Source: Roseateles_C aquae
GTDB taxonomy: Bacteria > Pseudomonadota > Gammaproteobacteria > Burkholderiales > Burkholderiaceae_C
NCBI RefSeq assembly: GCF_032337115.1
Contig: NZ_JAVXZY010000001.1
Span: 496,001-560,000, forward strand
Direction of reading: 5' to 3'
DNA: 64,000 nucleotides
The notes beneath the pieces were generated by a model. That model was not told where the DNA came from. It worked only from the letters and a program-made list of their open reading frames with translations, and did no database searches. The position numbers were made by a program, and so were the translations under genes. Shown here in pieces: positions 31,781-41,144 of this stretch (positions are counted from its first letter, which is position 1; each line of letters opens with the position of its first letter).

Positions 31781-33123
31781 GCTTGGGATTCGGAATCTTC
31801 GCTAGGTTCGGGGGCGCTGGTCGAGCGCAGCACGCCGCGGCTCATCCAGGCCACATGCTCGTCGTCAACCTCGCCCTGCTCGGCGGTCCAGTGCACCCGC
31901 CAGGGTTGGCGCGCCATATCGCCGGTGGCGCCTTGCAAATGCTGGGCCTGGGCATCGCCCAAGAGCGGCAGCAGCTGAGCGCGGTAGGCAGCACGGGCAT
32001 AGCTGCCGCCCAGCACCGCAGGGCTCAGGTCCTGCTCGACCTCGCCCTGCTCGGTCCAACGCGTCAGCAGTTGCTGCAACAGCCCCATCTCGGGCGGCAG
32101 GCTGAGCACGGCCAGTTGGCCCGGCGGCGCCGCCACGCCTTCGGGCAGCGGCTCCATCTCCTTGGGCCGCGGGCGATCGCGCTCGAACTCGGCCTCGGCC
32201 ATGTCCAGCAGCTCATGCTGGGCCACAAAGACCGGATGCACCGGCCGCGACAGTGCGCCCAGCGACAGGTTCTCGAGGAAATGCACACCCTGCAGCCAGC
32301 GCCGCACATCGGTGGTGGTGATGCCGGTCGAGCCCAGCGTGACCCGTTGGCGGTCGGCCTGCTGCAGCGCGCGATTGAACTGGCTGGCCATGGCGAGCAG
32401 TCGCGCCACCGCCAGACCGAGCTCGCGGGCCAGCCTTTCCAGCCGGGCATTGCCCAGTTCCTCGGCCTCGCGAATGATGGCGCTCAGCGCCTCGCTGGCA
32501 CGGTCAACCAGCTTCAGCGCCCGCTCGAAACGCTGGCGGGCGCGGCGCAGATGGAACTCACTGCCGCTGGCAATCGCATCGGCGAATTCGTCGTACAGCC
32601 GAGACAGCTGGGCCTGCAGATGGTGCAGCTGGGCCGGGTCCAGCGTGCCCAGCTGATGGGCACCGGTGACGTTGGCCAGCAAGGTGGCCAGATCGGCGTC
32701 CTGCTCGCCGGCGCGGGTCAGCGGCGACAAGAGGCCGATCAGCTGCTGAGCCAGCGGCGTGACGCTGTAGTCCTGATTGCTGCCATCCCAGGCCAGCAGT
32801 TGGGCCTCGCGCAGGCGCTTGAGCACCAGCTCCAAGGCCTCGTCGCGCAGCGCATGGAAATGGCGGTTCAGCGTGTCGCGCGACACCCGCGACTCCGGCA
32901 TCGCCATCAGCTCCATGAACACCCAGACGCGCAGCCGCACCAGTGCCGCCGGGCCATGAAACAGCGCGCGCAAGGCGGCCAGCTGGGCCTCGTTGCGCTC
33001 CAGCTGCCACCACAGCAAGGCTTCGCCGGGCGCGGCGCCTTCGCGGAAATAGTCTTCGAATCGTTCGGAGGGGGACGCGTCCTGCAGATCGTCCTGCACA
33101 GCGTCCGCGGGGGATGCGGTCAT
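31777..33123 (-). CDS. mksF: MksF, condensin kleisin-like subunit
   Basis: A 448-residue mostly helical protein. The N-terminal winged-helix region (LRVWVFMELMAMPESRVSRDTLNRHFHALRDEALELVLKRLREAQLL) is followed by long helices (ARQRFERALKLVDRASEALSAIIREAEELG), and a C-terminal winged helix may bind MksB. Position, length and order (F-E-B) match MksF. The ATG at 33123 is preferred over an in-frame upstream start because the upstream extension is in the intergenic region. The promoter must lie in the 148 bases shared with the divergent hydratase gene. Confidence 0.8.
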   Translation of the reverse strand: MTASPADAVQDDLQDASPSERFEDYFREGAAPGEALLWWQLERNEAQLAALRALFHGPAALVRLRVWVFMELMAMPESRVSRDTLNRHFHALRDEALELVLKRLREAQLLAWDGSNQDYSVTPLAQQLIGLLSPLTRAGEQDADLATLLANVTGAHQLGTLDPAQLHHLQAQLSRLYDEFADAIASGSEFHLRRARQRFERALKLVDRASEALSAIIREAEELGNARLERLARELGLAVARLLAMASQFNRALQQADRQRVTLGSTGITTTDVRRWLQGVHFLENLSLGALSRPVHPVFVAQHELLDMAEAEFERDRPRPKEMEPLPEGVAAPPGQLAVLSLPPEMGLLQQLLTRWTEQGEVEQDLSPAVLGGSYARAAYRAQLLPLLGDAQAQHLQGATGDMARQPWRVHWTAEQGEVDDEHVAWMSRGVLRSTSAPEPSEDSESQA

Positions 33124-33271
33124 CCGGCGATTATCCCAGGCGCCAGCCCCGCTTTTGCGGCCGGGCAACGATTCGCGGCCAAAGTCACAGCCACGGACGC
33201 CCTGTCAGACCATGCAGTCGAAAAGCCGGTGACGACTCGTTACGATCAGGCATCTGATACCGCCCCGCTCC

Positions 33272-34120
33272 ATGGACGACACCGAACAAGACGCGCTGAC
33301 CGCTGCCACCACCGACCGCGAGGATCGCCGCCCCATCACCGACCCGGCCCTGGCCAAGTTGGCCGAGGCACTCACCCTGGCCTGGCGCAACAAACTGACC
33401 CTGGACGACAGCCGCTGGGCCGCCACGCTGCGCCATGCCGATGAGGCCGCGCTGGTGCAGCAGGCGGTGGTTGCCGCCCTTGATGGCGACCCGGTGCCCA
33501 GCGCCTGGAAGTCCGGCGGCCCGGCGCGCGATCTGGCCCAGCTGAACCACGCCCCGCTGCCGCTGGCCGGCATTCGCATGGCCCAGGGCCATGAGGTGCT
33601 GGACCTGCGCGACTGCTGGCTGCCCTGCGGCGGTGTCGAAGCCGAAATCGCGCTGCGCCTGGCCCATGATGTGACGCCCGAGCAGGCCGCCCTGCTGCTG
33701 CCCGGCGAGGGGCAGGACTTGATTGACGGCATGGCCGTGGCCATCGAGCTGGTCGCCTCGCGCTGGCAAAGCGGCAGTGACGCCCCCGATTTGCTGCGCG
33801 CCGCCGATCTGCATTCGCATGGAGCGCTGGCGCTGGGCCCCTGGCAGAACTGGCCCGGCGAGGCGCTGGATTGGTCGCGCCAGGCTTGCAGCCTGCAGTT
33901 CGAGAGCCAGGCCGCCGTGCAGCGCGTGGGCAGCCATTCGCTGCGTGATCCCAGCTGGCTGCTGGCCGGCTGGTTGCGCCACGCCACCCGCGACGGCCAG
34001 ACGGTGCACGCCGGCACCGTGGTCACCACCGGCTCCTGGGTCGGCACCTTGCCGCTGCGCCGGCGCGAGCGGCTCTGCGTCAGCTTTGTCGGCCTGGGCG
34101 CACTGACGCTGCAGCTCTGA
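33272..34120 (+). CDS. MhpD-like 2-keto-4-pentenoate hydratase/decarboxylase family protein
   Basis: A 282-residue protein of the fumarylacetoacetate hydrolase superfamily, MhpD branch. The metal-binding acidic residues are in GGVEAEIALRLA near residue 116. VASRW, GPWQNW and TVVTTGSWVGTLPL correspond to the substrate pocket and the C-terminal strand. Relatives hydrate 2-hydroxypentadienoate or decarboxylate oxalocrotonate in aromatic catabolism. No other catabolic gene is nearby, so the substrate is open. It is divergent from mksF. Confidence 0.75.
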   Translation: MDDTEQDALTAATTDREDRRPITDPALAKLAEALTLAWRNKLTLDDSRWAATLRHADEAALVQQAVVAALDGDPVPSAWKSGGPARDLAQLNHAPLPLAGIRMAQGHEVLDLRDCWLPCGGVEAEIALRLAHDVTPEQAALLLPGEGQDLIDGMAVAIELVASRWQSGSDAPDLLRAADLHSHGALALGPWQNWPGEALDWSRQACSLQFESQAAVQRVGSHSLRDPSWLLAGWLRHATRDGQTVHAGTVVTTGSWVGTLPLRRRERLCVSFVGLGALTLQL

Positions 34121-34131
34121 CGCTGCAGCTC
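34104..34131. repeat. 14-bp tandem duplication over the hydratase stop codon
   Basis: TGACGCTGCAGCTC occurs twice in direct succession (34104-34117 and 34118-34131). The TGA of the second copy is the stop codon of the hydratase gene. A 14-base unit is out of frame, so gain or loss would change the C-terminus. It looks like a slippage or replication duplication. Confidence 0.8.
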
Positions 34132-34137
34132 TCACGT

Positions 34138-34665
34138 TCAGCGCGATGGCAGCGGCCGCCAGAGCAGGCGTGCTTGCGGCCCGTAGCTGGCCAGCTTGGC
34201 CGCCAGAAGCGGTGTCAATGGCTGCAGCTCGGCAAAGCCCTGGCGCTGCCAGAACGGCAGCGAGGCCTGCACGGCAATCAACACGATGCTGCTGAGCTGC
34301 TGAGCGGCCGCCACCTGCTCCAGCCGCGCCAGCAGGGCCGCAGCCACGCCCAGCGTGCGAGCCACCGGCGCCACGGCCATATCGTGCAGATACAGCCACT
34401 CGGCCTGCCGCGGCACCGATATCTGCTGCGCATCCAGTGCCGGCAACTGCCCGGCATCGACGGCCACGCTGAACACATAGGCCAATGCCTCGACGTCGCA
34501 CTCACTCCCACACTTGCCCACGGCCAGCCAGCAGCCTTGCGGCGTGGCCTGCAGCTTGGCGGCAAAGGCCTGGCGGGATTCATGAAAGCCAGGCTGATAA
34601 CAGGCTGACTGAATGGCCAGCACCGCGTCGAGATCGGCCTCCAGCAAGGGGCGCAGCTCAAACAT
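34138..34665 (-). CDS. GNAT family N-acetyltransferase
   Basis: A 175-residue acetyltransferase. LRPLLEADLDAVLAIQSACY is the first strand-helix, LHDMAVAPVARTLGVAAALLARLE contains the acetyl-CoA pyrophosphate loop (R-x-x-G-V-A/G), and IVLIAVQASLPFWQRQGF is the typical C-terminal strand-helix. It acetylates an unknown amine. Its start overlaps the end of the cold-shock/DUF1294 gene by eight bases, so the two are co-transcribed. Confidence 0.87.
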   Translation of the reverse strand: MFELRPLLEADLDAVLAIQSACYQPGFHESRQAFAAKLQATPQGCWLAVGKCGSECDVEALAYVFSVAVDAGQLPALDAQQISVPRQAEWLYLHDMAVAPVARTLGVAAALLARLEQVAAAQQLSSIVLIAVQASLPFWQRQGFAELQPLTPLLAAKLASYGPQARLLWRPLPSR

Positions 34666-35311
34666 GGCGAAGGACTTCGTGCAGCAGCCGGCTGCCCAGC
34701 GGGGTGAACAGCAGCGTGAAGGCCAGGATGTTCAGCGCCACCGTCAGCCAGAAGCGCCGCCTGAAGGGCTGCTTGACGCTCTTGTGCCGCAGCAGTTGCT
34801 GGGCCAGCAGCGCGCCGGGCCAGCCGCAGGCCAGCGCCAGCCCGTGCAGCGTGCCCTCAGCCACCCGCCAGCCATTCTTCTGCGCCGCCCGCTTGTCGCC
34901 GGCATAGACGATGAAGGTGGCCAGGCTCATCGCCACATAGACGCCCCACAGCGCATTGGGCACTGGCCAGGCCAGCGCACACAGCAGCACCAGGCTGGCA
35001 AAGGCCGGAATCAGCCAAAGCACGGCGTCACCGCTGCCGCCAGCTGAGGGCGCCCCCGTCGTCTTGCTCGCTGCCCGGCCCACCGTGCTGGGCGCCGGCT
35101 TGGGCTCCAGGCTCTGCACCTTCAGCGCGCGGGCCTTGCCCTGGGCATCGCGGCCCGGCTCGTAGCTCAGCCGCTCGCCAACAAAAGGCCGCCGCGCGCG
35201 CAGGCCAAAGGCCTTGGCGTGGACGAATATCCGGCCGCCTTCGCCTTCGGGCTGGATGAAGCCATAACCCTTGGCCTCATCCCATTGAACCAGCTGACCC
35301 TTGATACGCAT
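34658..35311 (-). CDS. Cold-shock domain plus DUF1294 membrane protein
   Basis: A 217-residue protein. Residues 1-65 are a cold-shock domain (MRIKGQLVQWDEAKGYGFIQP...GGRIFVHAKAF), with the RNP-like GYGFI and IFVH elements. After a linker, residues about 95-217 form a DUF1294 membrane domain with about four helices (LWLIPAFASLVLLCALAW, ALWGVYVAMSLATFIVYAGDK, ALACGWPGALLAQQLLRHK, FWLTVALNILAFTLLF). This fusion is widespread and its function is unknown; it may couple nucleic acid binding to the membrane. The ATG at 35311 is the conserved start. Confidence 0.88.
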   Translation of the reverse strand: MRIKGQLVQWDEAKGYGFIQPEGEGGRIFVHAKAFGLRARRPFVGERLSYEPGRDAQGKARALKVQSLEPKPAPSTVGRAASKTTGAPSAGGSGDAVLWLIPAFASLVLLCALAWPVPNALWGVYVAMSLATFIVYAGDKRAAQKNGWRVAEGTLHGLALACGWPGALLAQQLLRHKSVKQPFRRRFWLTVALNILAFTLLFTPLGSRLLHEVLRHV

Positions 35312-35332
35312 GATGGGGCGGCACTGTGCCAC

Positions 35333-35367
35333 AAAAGAAAAAAGGCTCGCTGTGAGGCGAGCCTTTT
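35333..35367 (-). terminator. Rho-independent terminator of the DEAD-box helicase gene
   Basis: On the minus strand AAAAGGCTCGC and GCGAGCCTTTT form an 11-bp stem around a six-base loop, and the T-run extends to TTTTTT followed by CTTTT. It lies 56 bases after the helicase stop. The A/T-rich arms also give a plus-strand T4, but no plus-strand gene ends here. Confidence 0.85.
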
Positions 35368-35422
35368 GTTGCTGCAGGCACCAGGCGATCAGGCCCAGCG
35401 CTGCCGCTCAATCAACGGCCAA

Positions 35423-37162
<1,740 letters not shown>

Positions 37163-37582
37163 CGTTTTCTTTCAACAAAGCCCTGCCCTGCCCGTGCCGG
37201 AGCACGAAGCCGAAAGCAGGTCTTGCCGCGCCGCAAAAATCAGGCGAGGCAAACACAGTAAGTCGCTGGGAGACAAGCTCGCGTCGCACACCTGGGCTTT
37301 GAAGAGCATCTTCAGCGAGGAAGATGGCATGCCATGCGCATGCAGCCGGTGCGGCGTCGGGGGAACAGTCGTGAGCGACGGCATCGCCGCCGACCGAACC
37401 CGAGGGTGTTCAGCGCTTCATTGCGCACCGAGCTTTCGGTGGCGATGGCCTGAACGAGGTCAGAGGAGACGTACGAATCGCTGCATCTTCAAGACCTGAC
37501 TCTCGGAAGGTTTTCAGCACCTCAAACCCTTCTGGGTTCTTGATCTGCGCTTCCGGTGGAGGCATGCATCTTTTGCAGCGAA
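37163..37582 (-). other. Predicted long 5' leader of the helicase mRNA
   Basis: From the promoter at 37589-37618 to the helicase ATG there are about 420 bases with no gene that I can support on either strand. Long structured leaders are known on cold-shock-type DEAD-box helicase and csp mRNAs and can be autoregulated. The stretch is GC-rich with several short complementary segments. I could not define one fold. The remaining gap, 37619-37844, also shows no supported gene. Confidence 0.5.
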
Positions 37583-37588
37583 GCCGCG

Positions 37589-37618
37589 ACTATAGCACGC
37601 TAGGGTTTTCACTGGCAA
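37589..37618 (-). promoter_or_regulatory. Sigma-70 promoter for the DEAD-box helicase
   Basis: On the minus strand TTGCCA (plus 37613-37618) and TATAGT (plus 37589-37594) are separated by 18 bases. Each differs from the consensus hexamer by only one or two bases. Transcription would start near 37582, giving the long leader. Confidence 0.6.
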
Positions 37619-37844
37619 GTTTCTGCAGGCACCGCGGCTTGTGACTTTCTGCCTGTATCAGGCCAGAACATACACTCCGGTTCACGGTCGACAGTTCACC
37701 GAGGCCTTGCCGCACGATCAAGTCGTGAGCTAAACCTGTCGCATGCCTGTAGATCAGGCGCTGCCTTTGTGGGTCACGTGGAAGATCTCGTGCCGCCCTG
37801 GCTGCAAGCCGGCAAGCCCAGCCGCTGTTGTGACGACAGCTTGA

Positions 37845-38477
37845 ATGGCCATGCACGAGCAATCGGAGTCAGCTCCCATGTCCCGTGATTTGATTGCCTG
37901 CCCGGTGCAGGACCTCTCCGCCTTCACCAAGGCGCTGCGCAGCGAGCTGAAGCAGCACCTGCTGACGCAAAGCCCCGCGGCGGCCGAACCGCCCTCGCAC
38001 CTGGCACTGATGAATATGGTGGCGCGCGCCGCCGGCCATCGCAATGTGCAGGCCCTGAAGGCAGTGCCCGCAGCTCCGGTTGGAACCAAACGCCCGCTTC
38101 TGGTCACCATGCCGGCGCCCGCACACGGCCCGCGTCAGCCGGCCTTGAGCGACAACGCCGACCGCGCCCTGCGCCAGTTCGACGAACAGGGCCGGCTGAT
38201 GCGCTGGCCGAGCAAGTACAGCATCCAGCGGCTGACCCTCTGGGGGCTGTGGATGGCGTTTGATGGCAAGCGCAGCTACCGCGAGGCCGAGGTCAACGAG
38301 ATCCTCAAACGCTGGCACAGCTTTGGCGACCACTGCACGCTGCGCCGCGAGCTGATCAATATGAAGCTGCTCTCACGCAGTGCCGACAGCGCCGTCTACC
38401 GCAAGCAGGCCGCCCGCCCCGATGAAGAGGTGACGGCCTTGCTGGGCCTGCTCAGGGCGCGTCAGCAGCAGGGCTGA
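37845..38477 (+). CDS. DUF2087 domain protein
   Basis: A 210-residue protein. The C-terminal half is a DUF2087 domain: GRLMRWPSKYSIQRLTLWGLWMAFDGKRSYREAEVNEILKRWH..DHCTLRRELINMKLLSR, a winged-helix-like module. The N-terminal half (DLSAFTKALRSELKQ..PSHLALMNMVARAAGHRNVQALKA) is a helical segment that recurs in front of DUF2087 in related bacteria. Its function is unknown, possibly regulatory. Starts at 37845, 37851 and 37878 are all in frame; the last (MSRDLIA) fits relatives best. The 3' end overlaps the convergent SNF2-like gene by 26 bases. Confidence 0.75.
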   Translation: MAMHEQSESAPMSRDLIACPVQDLSAFTKALRSELKQHLLTQSPAAAEPPSHLALMNMVARAAGHRNVQALKAVPAAPVGTKRPLLVTMPAPAHGPRQPALSDNADRALRQFDEQGRLMRWPSKYSIQRLTLWGLWMAFDGKRSYREAEVNEILKRWHSFGDHCTLRRELINMKLLSRSADSAVYRKQAARPDEEVTALLGLLRARQQQG

Positions 38478-41121
38478 GCCACTTCAGCACCGCGGCCAGC
38501 GCCGTCATCAAGCCCTGCAGCGCCTCGGCCTGCAGGAAAGGCATGGCGGCCACCTCAAAGTCCAGCGTGGCGGCGGGCCAGTTGGCCGACGCGCCCGCGC
38601 CTGACTGCGCCTGCAGCAGGGCTTCGTCGAGACTGCCGCTCGCCAGCATCTGCCAGCCCGGCAGCCCGCGTGCAGCACCAGCGACGCGCTGCAGGCGAGC
38701 AGCGCGTTGGGCCGGGTTCCAGGGCAGATCGGCATGGACGACGGCGACGTCGTCCAGCACCAGATCGAGCCCGGCGCAAGCGGCATCGCTGGCCAGCAGG
38801 ATTTGCGCGTCTTCGCCCTGCCAGGCGGCCAGTTCCTGCTCGCGCACCTCCAGGCTCTGGTGGCGGCGCAGATTGGCCACCGGCAGGCCCTGGCTGGCCA
38901 GGGCTGCGTTGAGCACGCTCAGGCTGGCGTCCTGCTGGGCAAACACCACCAGCTTGTTGGCCTGGGCCGGCAGGATCTGCGGCAGCAGCGCCAGCAGGGC
39001 CTCGGCCTTGGCCGCACAGGCCGCATCGCCAACGGCCTGCTGGCGCAGCTGGGCCAGTGCCTGCAGCAGCTGCAGCTGATCGCTGGCGCTGAGGAAGCCC
39101 AGCGTCTGCCAGCGTACTTGCAGGGCCTGCAGCTGACTCAGCGCAGCAGCGTCCAGCGCAAGACCTGGCACCGCCACTGGCAGCAGCGTCTCGAAACTCA
39201 AGGGCAGGCTGTCCAGCAGATCACGTTTGCGGCGGCTCAGCATCACCGTGGCCAGCAGCTCACGCTGCCGGCGCTTGGCCGCTTGCCGCCCCTCGCTGCG
39301 CCAGGCGGCCCAGGGGCCGCGGCGCGCGCTGTCCAGCCAGTCGACCAGCTCGCCCAGCAGCGGCTCGCCGAGCAGCTCACGGTCGGCCAGCAGCAGCAGG
39401 GCCGGCGCATCCAGCGGCCGCAGCGAGGCGACCTCGCTGAGCTGCTGCACCGCATCGACGATCAGGAGCTTGGCCCCGGCCGCGCTTTCCAGCGTGGCCG
39501 GCGTCAACAGCTCCAGGCCCTCGGGCCAGCCGCCAAGCAAGCGGTCCGCCTCCTCGCGCCAGGCGGGGTGGCGGTCCAGCGGCGCCAGCAGGCTGATCTT
39601 GCGCAGACCAAACTGCTGCTGCCACAGCTGCAGCGCGGCCAGCGCCGTGGCGCGTTGCGAAAGACCCAGATCGTCGGCAATCAGCGCCCGGCCGGCACAG
39701 ACGGCGAACAAGGCGGCTTCCCACTGATGTGGATACAGCGGCTGGCGCAGGCTGGCCTGCAGCGCAGCCTCGGCAGGGCCGTGCGGGAATTGCGCTTCCA
39801 GGCGCAGCACACGTTGCATCGTGTCGGCGCCATGGGCCAGCTGCGTCCAGACGGCGGCGTCCACACGCAGCTCATGGCCGGCCTCGGCGGCCAGTTGCAG
39901 CCAGTGGCCGAAATCGACCTGACGTTCAGCGCTGAGCCCTTCGGCGGGCAGCTCGGCCGACAGTGCCTGCAAGGCCTCGGGTGCGGTGCTGCCGGCGCGC
40001 AGCAGCAGGCGGCGCTCGGCACCGGCACTGAGCCAGACCTCGCTGTGCAGCGGCGCAAAGCCGCGCTGCAGCTGCGCGCGCTGCGCTTCACCTTGCACGG
40101 CCAGCGTGGCCAGCAGTTCCTCGCTGTGCGCGCAGCGGCCCTCGTCGCTGGCGGCAAAAGCCGCGCAGCTGCAGTGGTAGTAGCCCGGTGCGGCGCCGCG
40201 CAGCGTGATGCTGACCGTCTCATCGCCCTCCAGTGCCTGAAGCGTGTAGCCGCCAAACAGACCGGCGCCGCCGACCTTGCTGTGGCGGAATCGCGCGGGT
40301 GCAGGCGGGGCAACGGGCGCTTCAGGTAGCGGCTTCAGTACTGGCGCTGCGGGCAAGGCTGCCGCGGGCAGTTCGGCTTCAGCAGCCTCGGTGACTTCAT
40401 CCACCGCGTCGATGGACGGGCTGCGCTCTTCAACTGGCTGCACCTGGTGATCACGGCCGCGACCACGGCGGCGATTCCTGGCGGCGGGCCGCTGCTCGGC
40501 GGCAGCTTCGCTGCTGAGGGCGGGCGTCTCCGCCGCCTTGTCGTCATCGACGGGCTCGGCCACGAGGTCAGCCACCGTCTCGGCGCGAACGGGCGCGATG
40601 ACGGCCTGGCTGTGACCACCGCGACGCTGCTCGCGCAAGCGCTCTCGCCTGGCGGCAATGCTTTCGGTCGGCGCTGCGCGCTGTGCCCCCGCAGGCTCGG
40701 CAACGACAGGTTCAGCGTCAGATATCGGCGTTGCCGGCACGTCCGCGAGCGTTGGGCTGGCCGGCACGGGCTCGGCCGCAGCGCGCCTGCCTTTGGAGCG
40801 GCTGGGCTTGGCAATTTCAGCGGGCGCCTCCGATGGAGCCAGCTCGACTTCCGGCACAAGGGCTTCGGTCTGAACAGGCTTGGCCGCCGCCTTCTTGCCG
40901 GCAGCACGCTTGCGCGCCGGGGCTACGCCCGGCGCTGTTGCTTCGGTTGGCTCTGCAAGCGCAGGCGGCGAAACGGGCGTCGGCTCGGCAACTGCCTTGG
41001 CCGCACGCGGCTTGCGCTTGGCCGTGGCTGGCGCCGCAGCGGCGGATGCGCTGGCGGGCGCGGAATCAGCGCTCAGCGCCTCGGCGGCTGCGCCGGCGCG
41101 GGACTTCTTGCTTGTGGCCAT
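38452..41121 (-). CDS. SWIM-SNF2-like protein with degenerate ATPase motifs
   Basis: An 889-residue protein. Residues 1-280 are low-complexity Ala/Lys/Pro/Glu with basic clusters (KRKPRAAKA, RNRRRGRGR), resembling histone-H1-like tails. Near residue 313, CSC...(10)...CAH is a SWIM zinc motif (CxCxnCxH). From about residue 460 the order follows an SNF2 helicase, but the catalytic residues are gone. The Walker A equivalent reads IADDLGLSQRAT instead of ADDMGLGKT. The DEAH box reads IVDAVQQL. Motif III lacks TGTP. The last motif keeps WNPAQRAARLQRVAG instead of the HRIGQ form. It probably binds DNA or protein without ATP hydrolysis. The reading frame is intact, so it is not a decaying pseudogene. 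It may be co-transcribed with pabB upstream (23-base gap). Confidence 0.75.
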   Translation of the reverse strand: MATSKKSRAGAAAEALSADSAPASASAAAAPATAKRKPRAAKAVAEPTPVSPPALAEPTEATAPGVAPARKRAAGKKAAAKPVQTEALVPEVELAPSEAPAEIAKPSRSKGRRAAAEPVPASPTLADVPATPISDAEPVVAEPAGAQRAAPTESIAARRERLREQRRGGHSQAVIAPVRAETVADLVAEPVDDDKAAETPALSSEAAAEQRPAARNRRRGRGRDHQVQPVEERSPSIDAVDEVTEAAEAELPAAALPAAPVLKPLPEAPVAPPAPARFRHSKVGGAGLFGGYTLQALEGDETVSITLRGAAPGYYHCSCAAFAASDEGRCAHSEELLATLAVQGEAQRAQLQRGFAPLHSEVWLSAGAERRLLLRAGSTAPEALQALSAELPAEGLSAERQVDFGHWLQLAAEAGHELRVDAAVWTQLAHGADTMQRVLRLEAQFPHGPAEAALQASLRQPLYPHQWEAALFAVCAGRALIADDLGLSQRATALAALQLWQQQFGLRKISLLAPLDRHPAWREEADRLLGGWPEGLELLTPATLESAAGAKLLIVDAVQQLSEVASLRPLDAPALLLLADRELLGEPLLGELVDWLDSARRGPWAAWRSEGRQAAKRRQRELLATVMLSRRKRDLLDSLPLSFETLLPVAVPGLALDAAALSQLQALQVRWQTLGFLSASDQLQLLQALAQLRQQAVGDAACAAKAEALLALLPQILPAQANKLVVFAQQDASLSVLNAALASQGLPVANLRRHQSLEVREQELAAWQGEDAQILLASDAACAGLDLVLDDVAVVHADLPWNPAQRAARLQRVAGAARGLPGWQMLASGSLDEALLQAQSGAGASANWPAATLDFEVAAMPFLQAEALQGLMTALAAVLKWLSPAADAP

Positions 41122-41144
41122 GATGTCTCGAATCTATCGTCGGT

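Noticed and set aside
28131..33123. A Wadjet/JetABCD plasmid defence system.
   Set aside because: The fourth component, the TOPRIM nuclease JetD/MksG, is absent on both sides, and neighbours are unrelated genes on the other strand.
37590..37862. A 90-codon minus-strand open frame (and a 128-codon plus-strand one at 37113-37499) in the helicase upstream gap.
   Set aside because: No ribosome site, no recognisable domain, and they cross the predicted promoter or the helicase start. They are treated as chance frames in a leader region.
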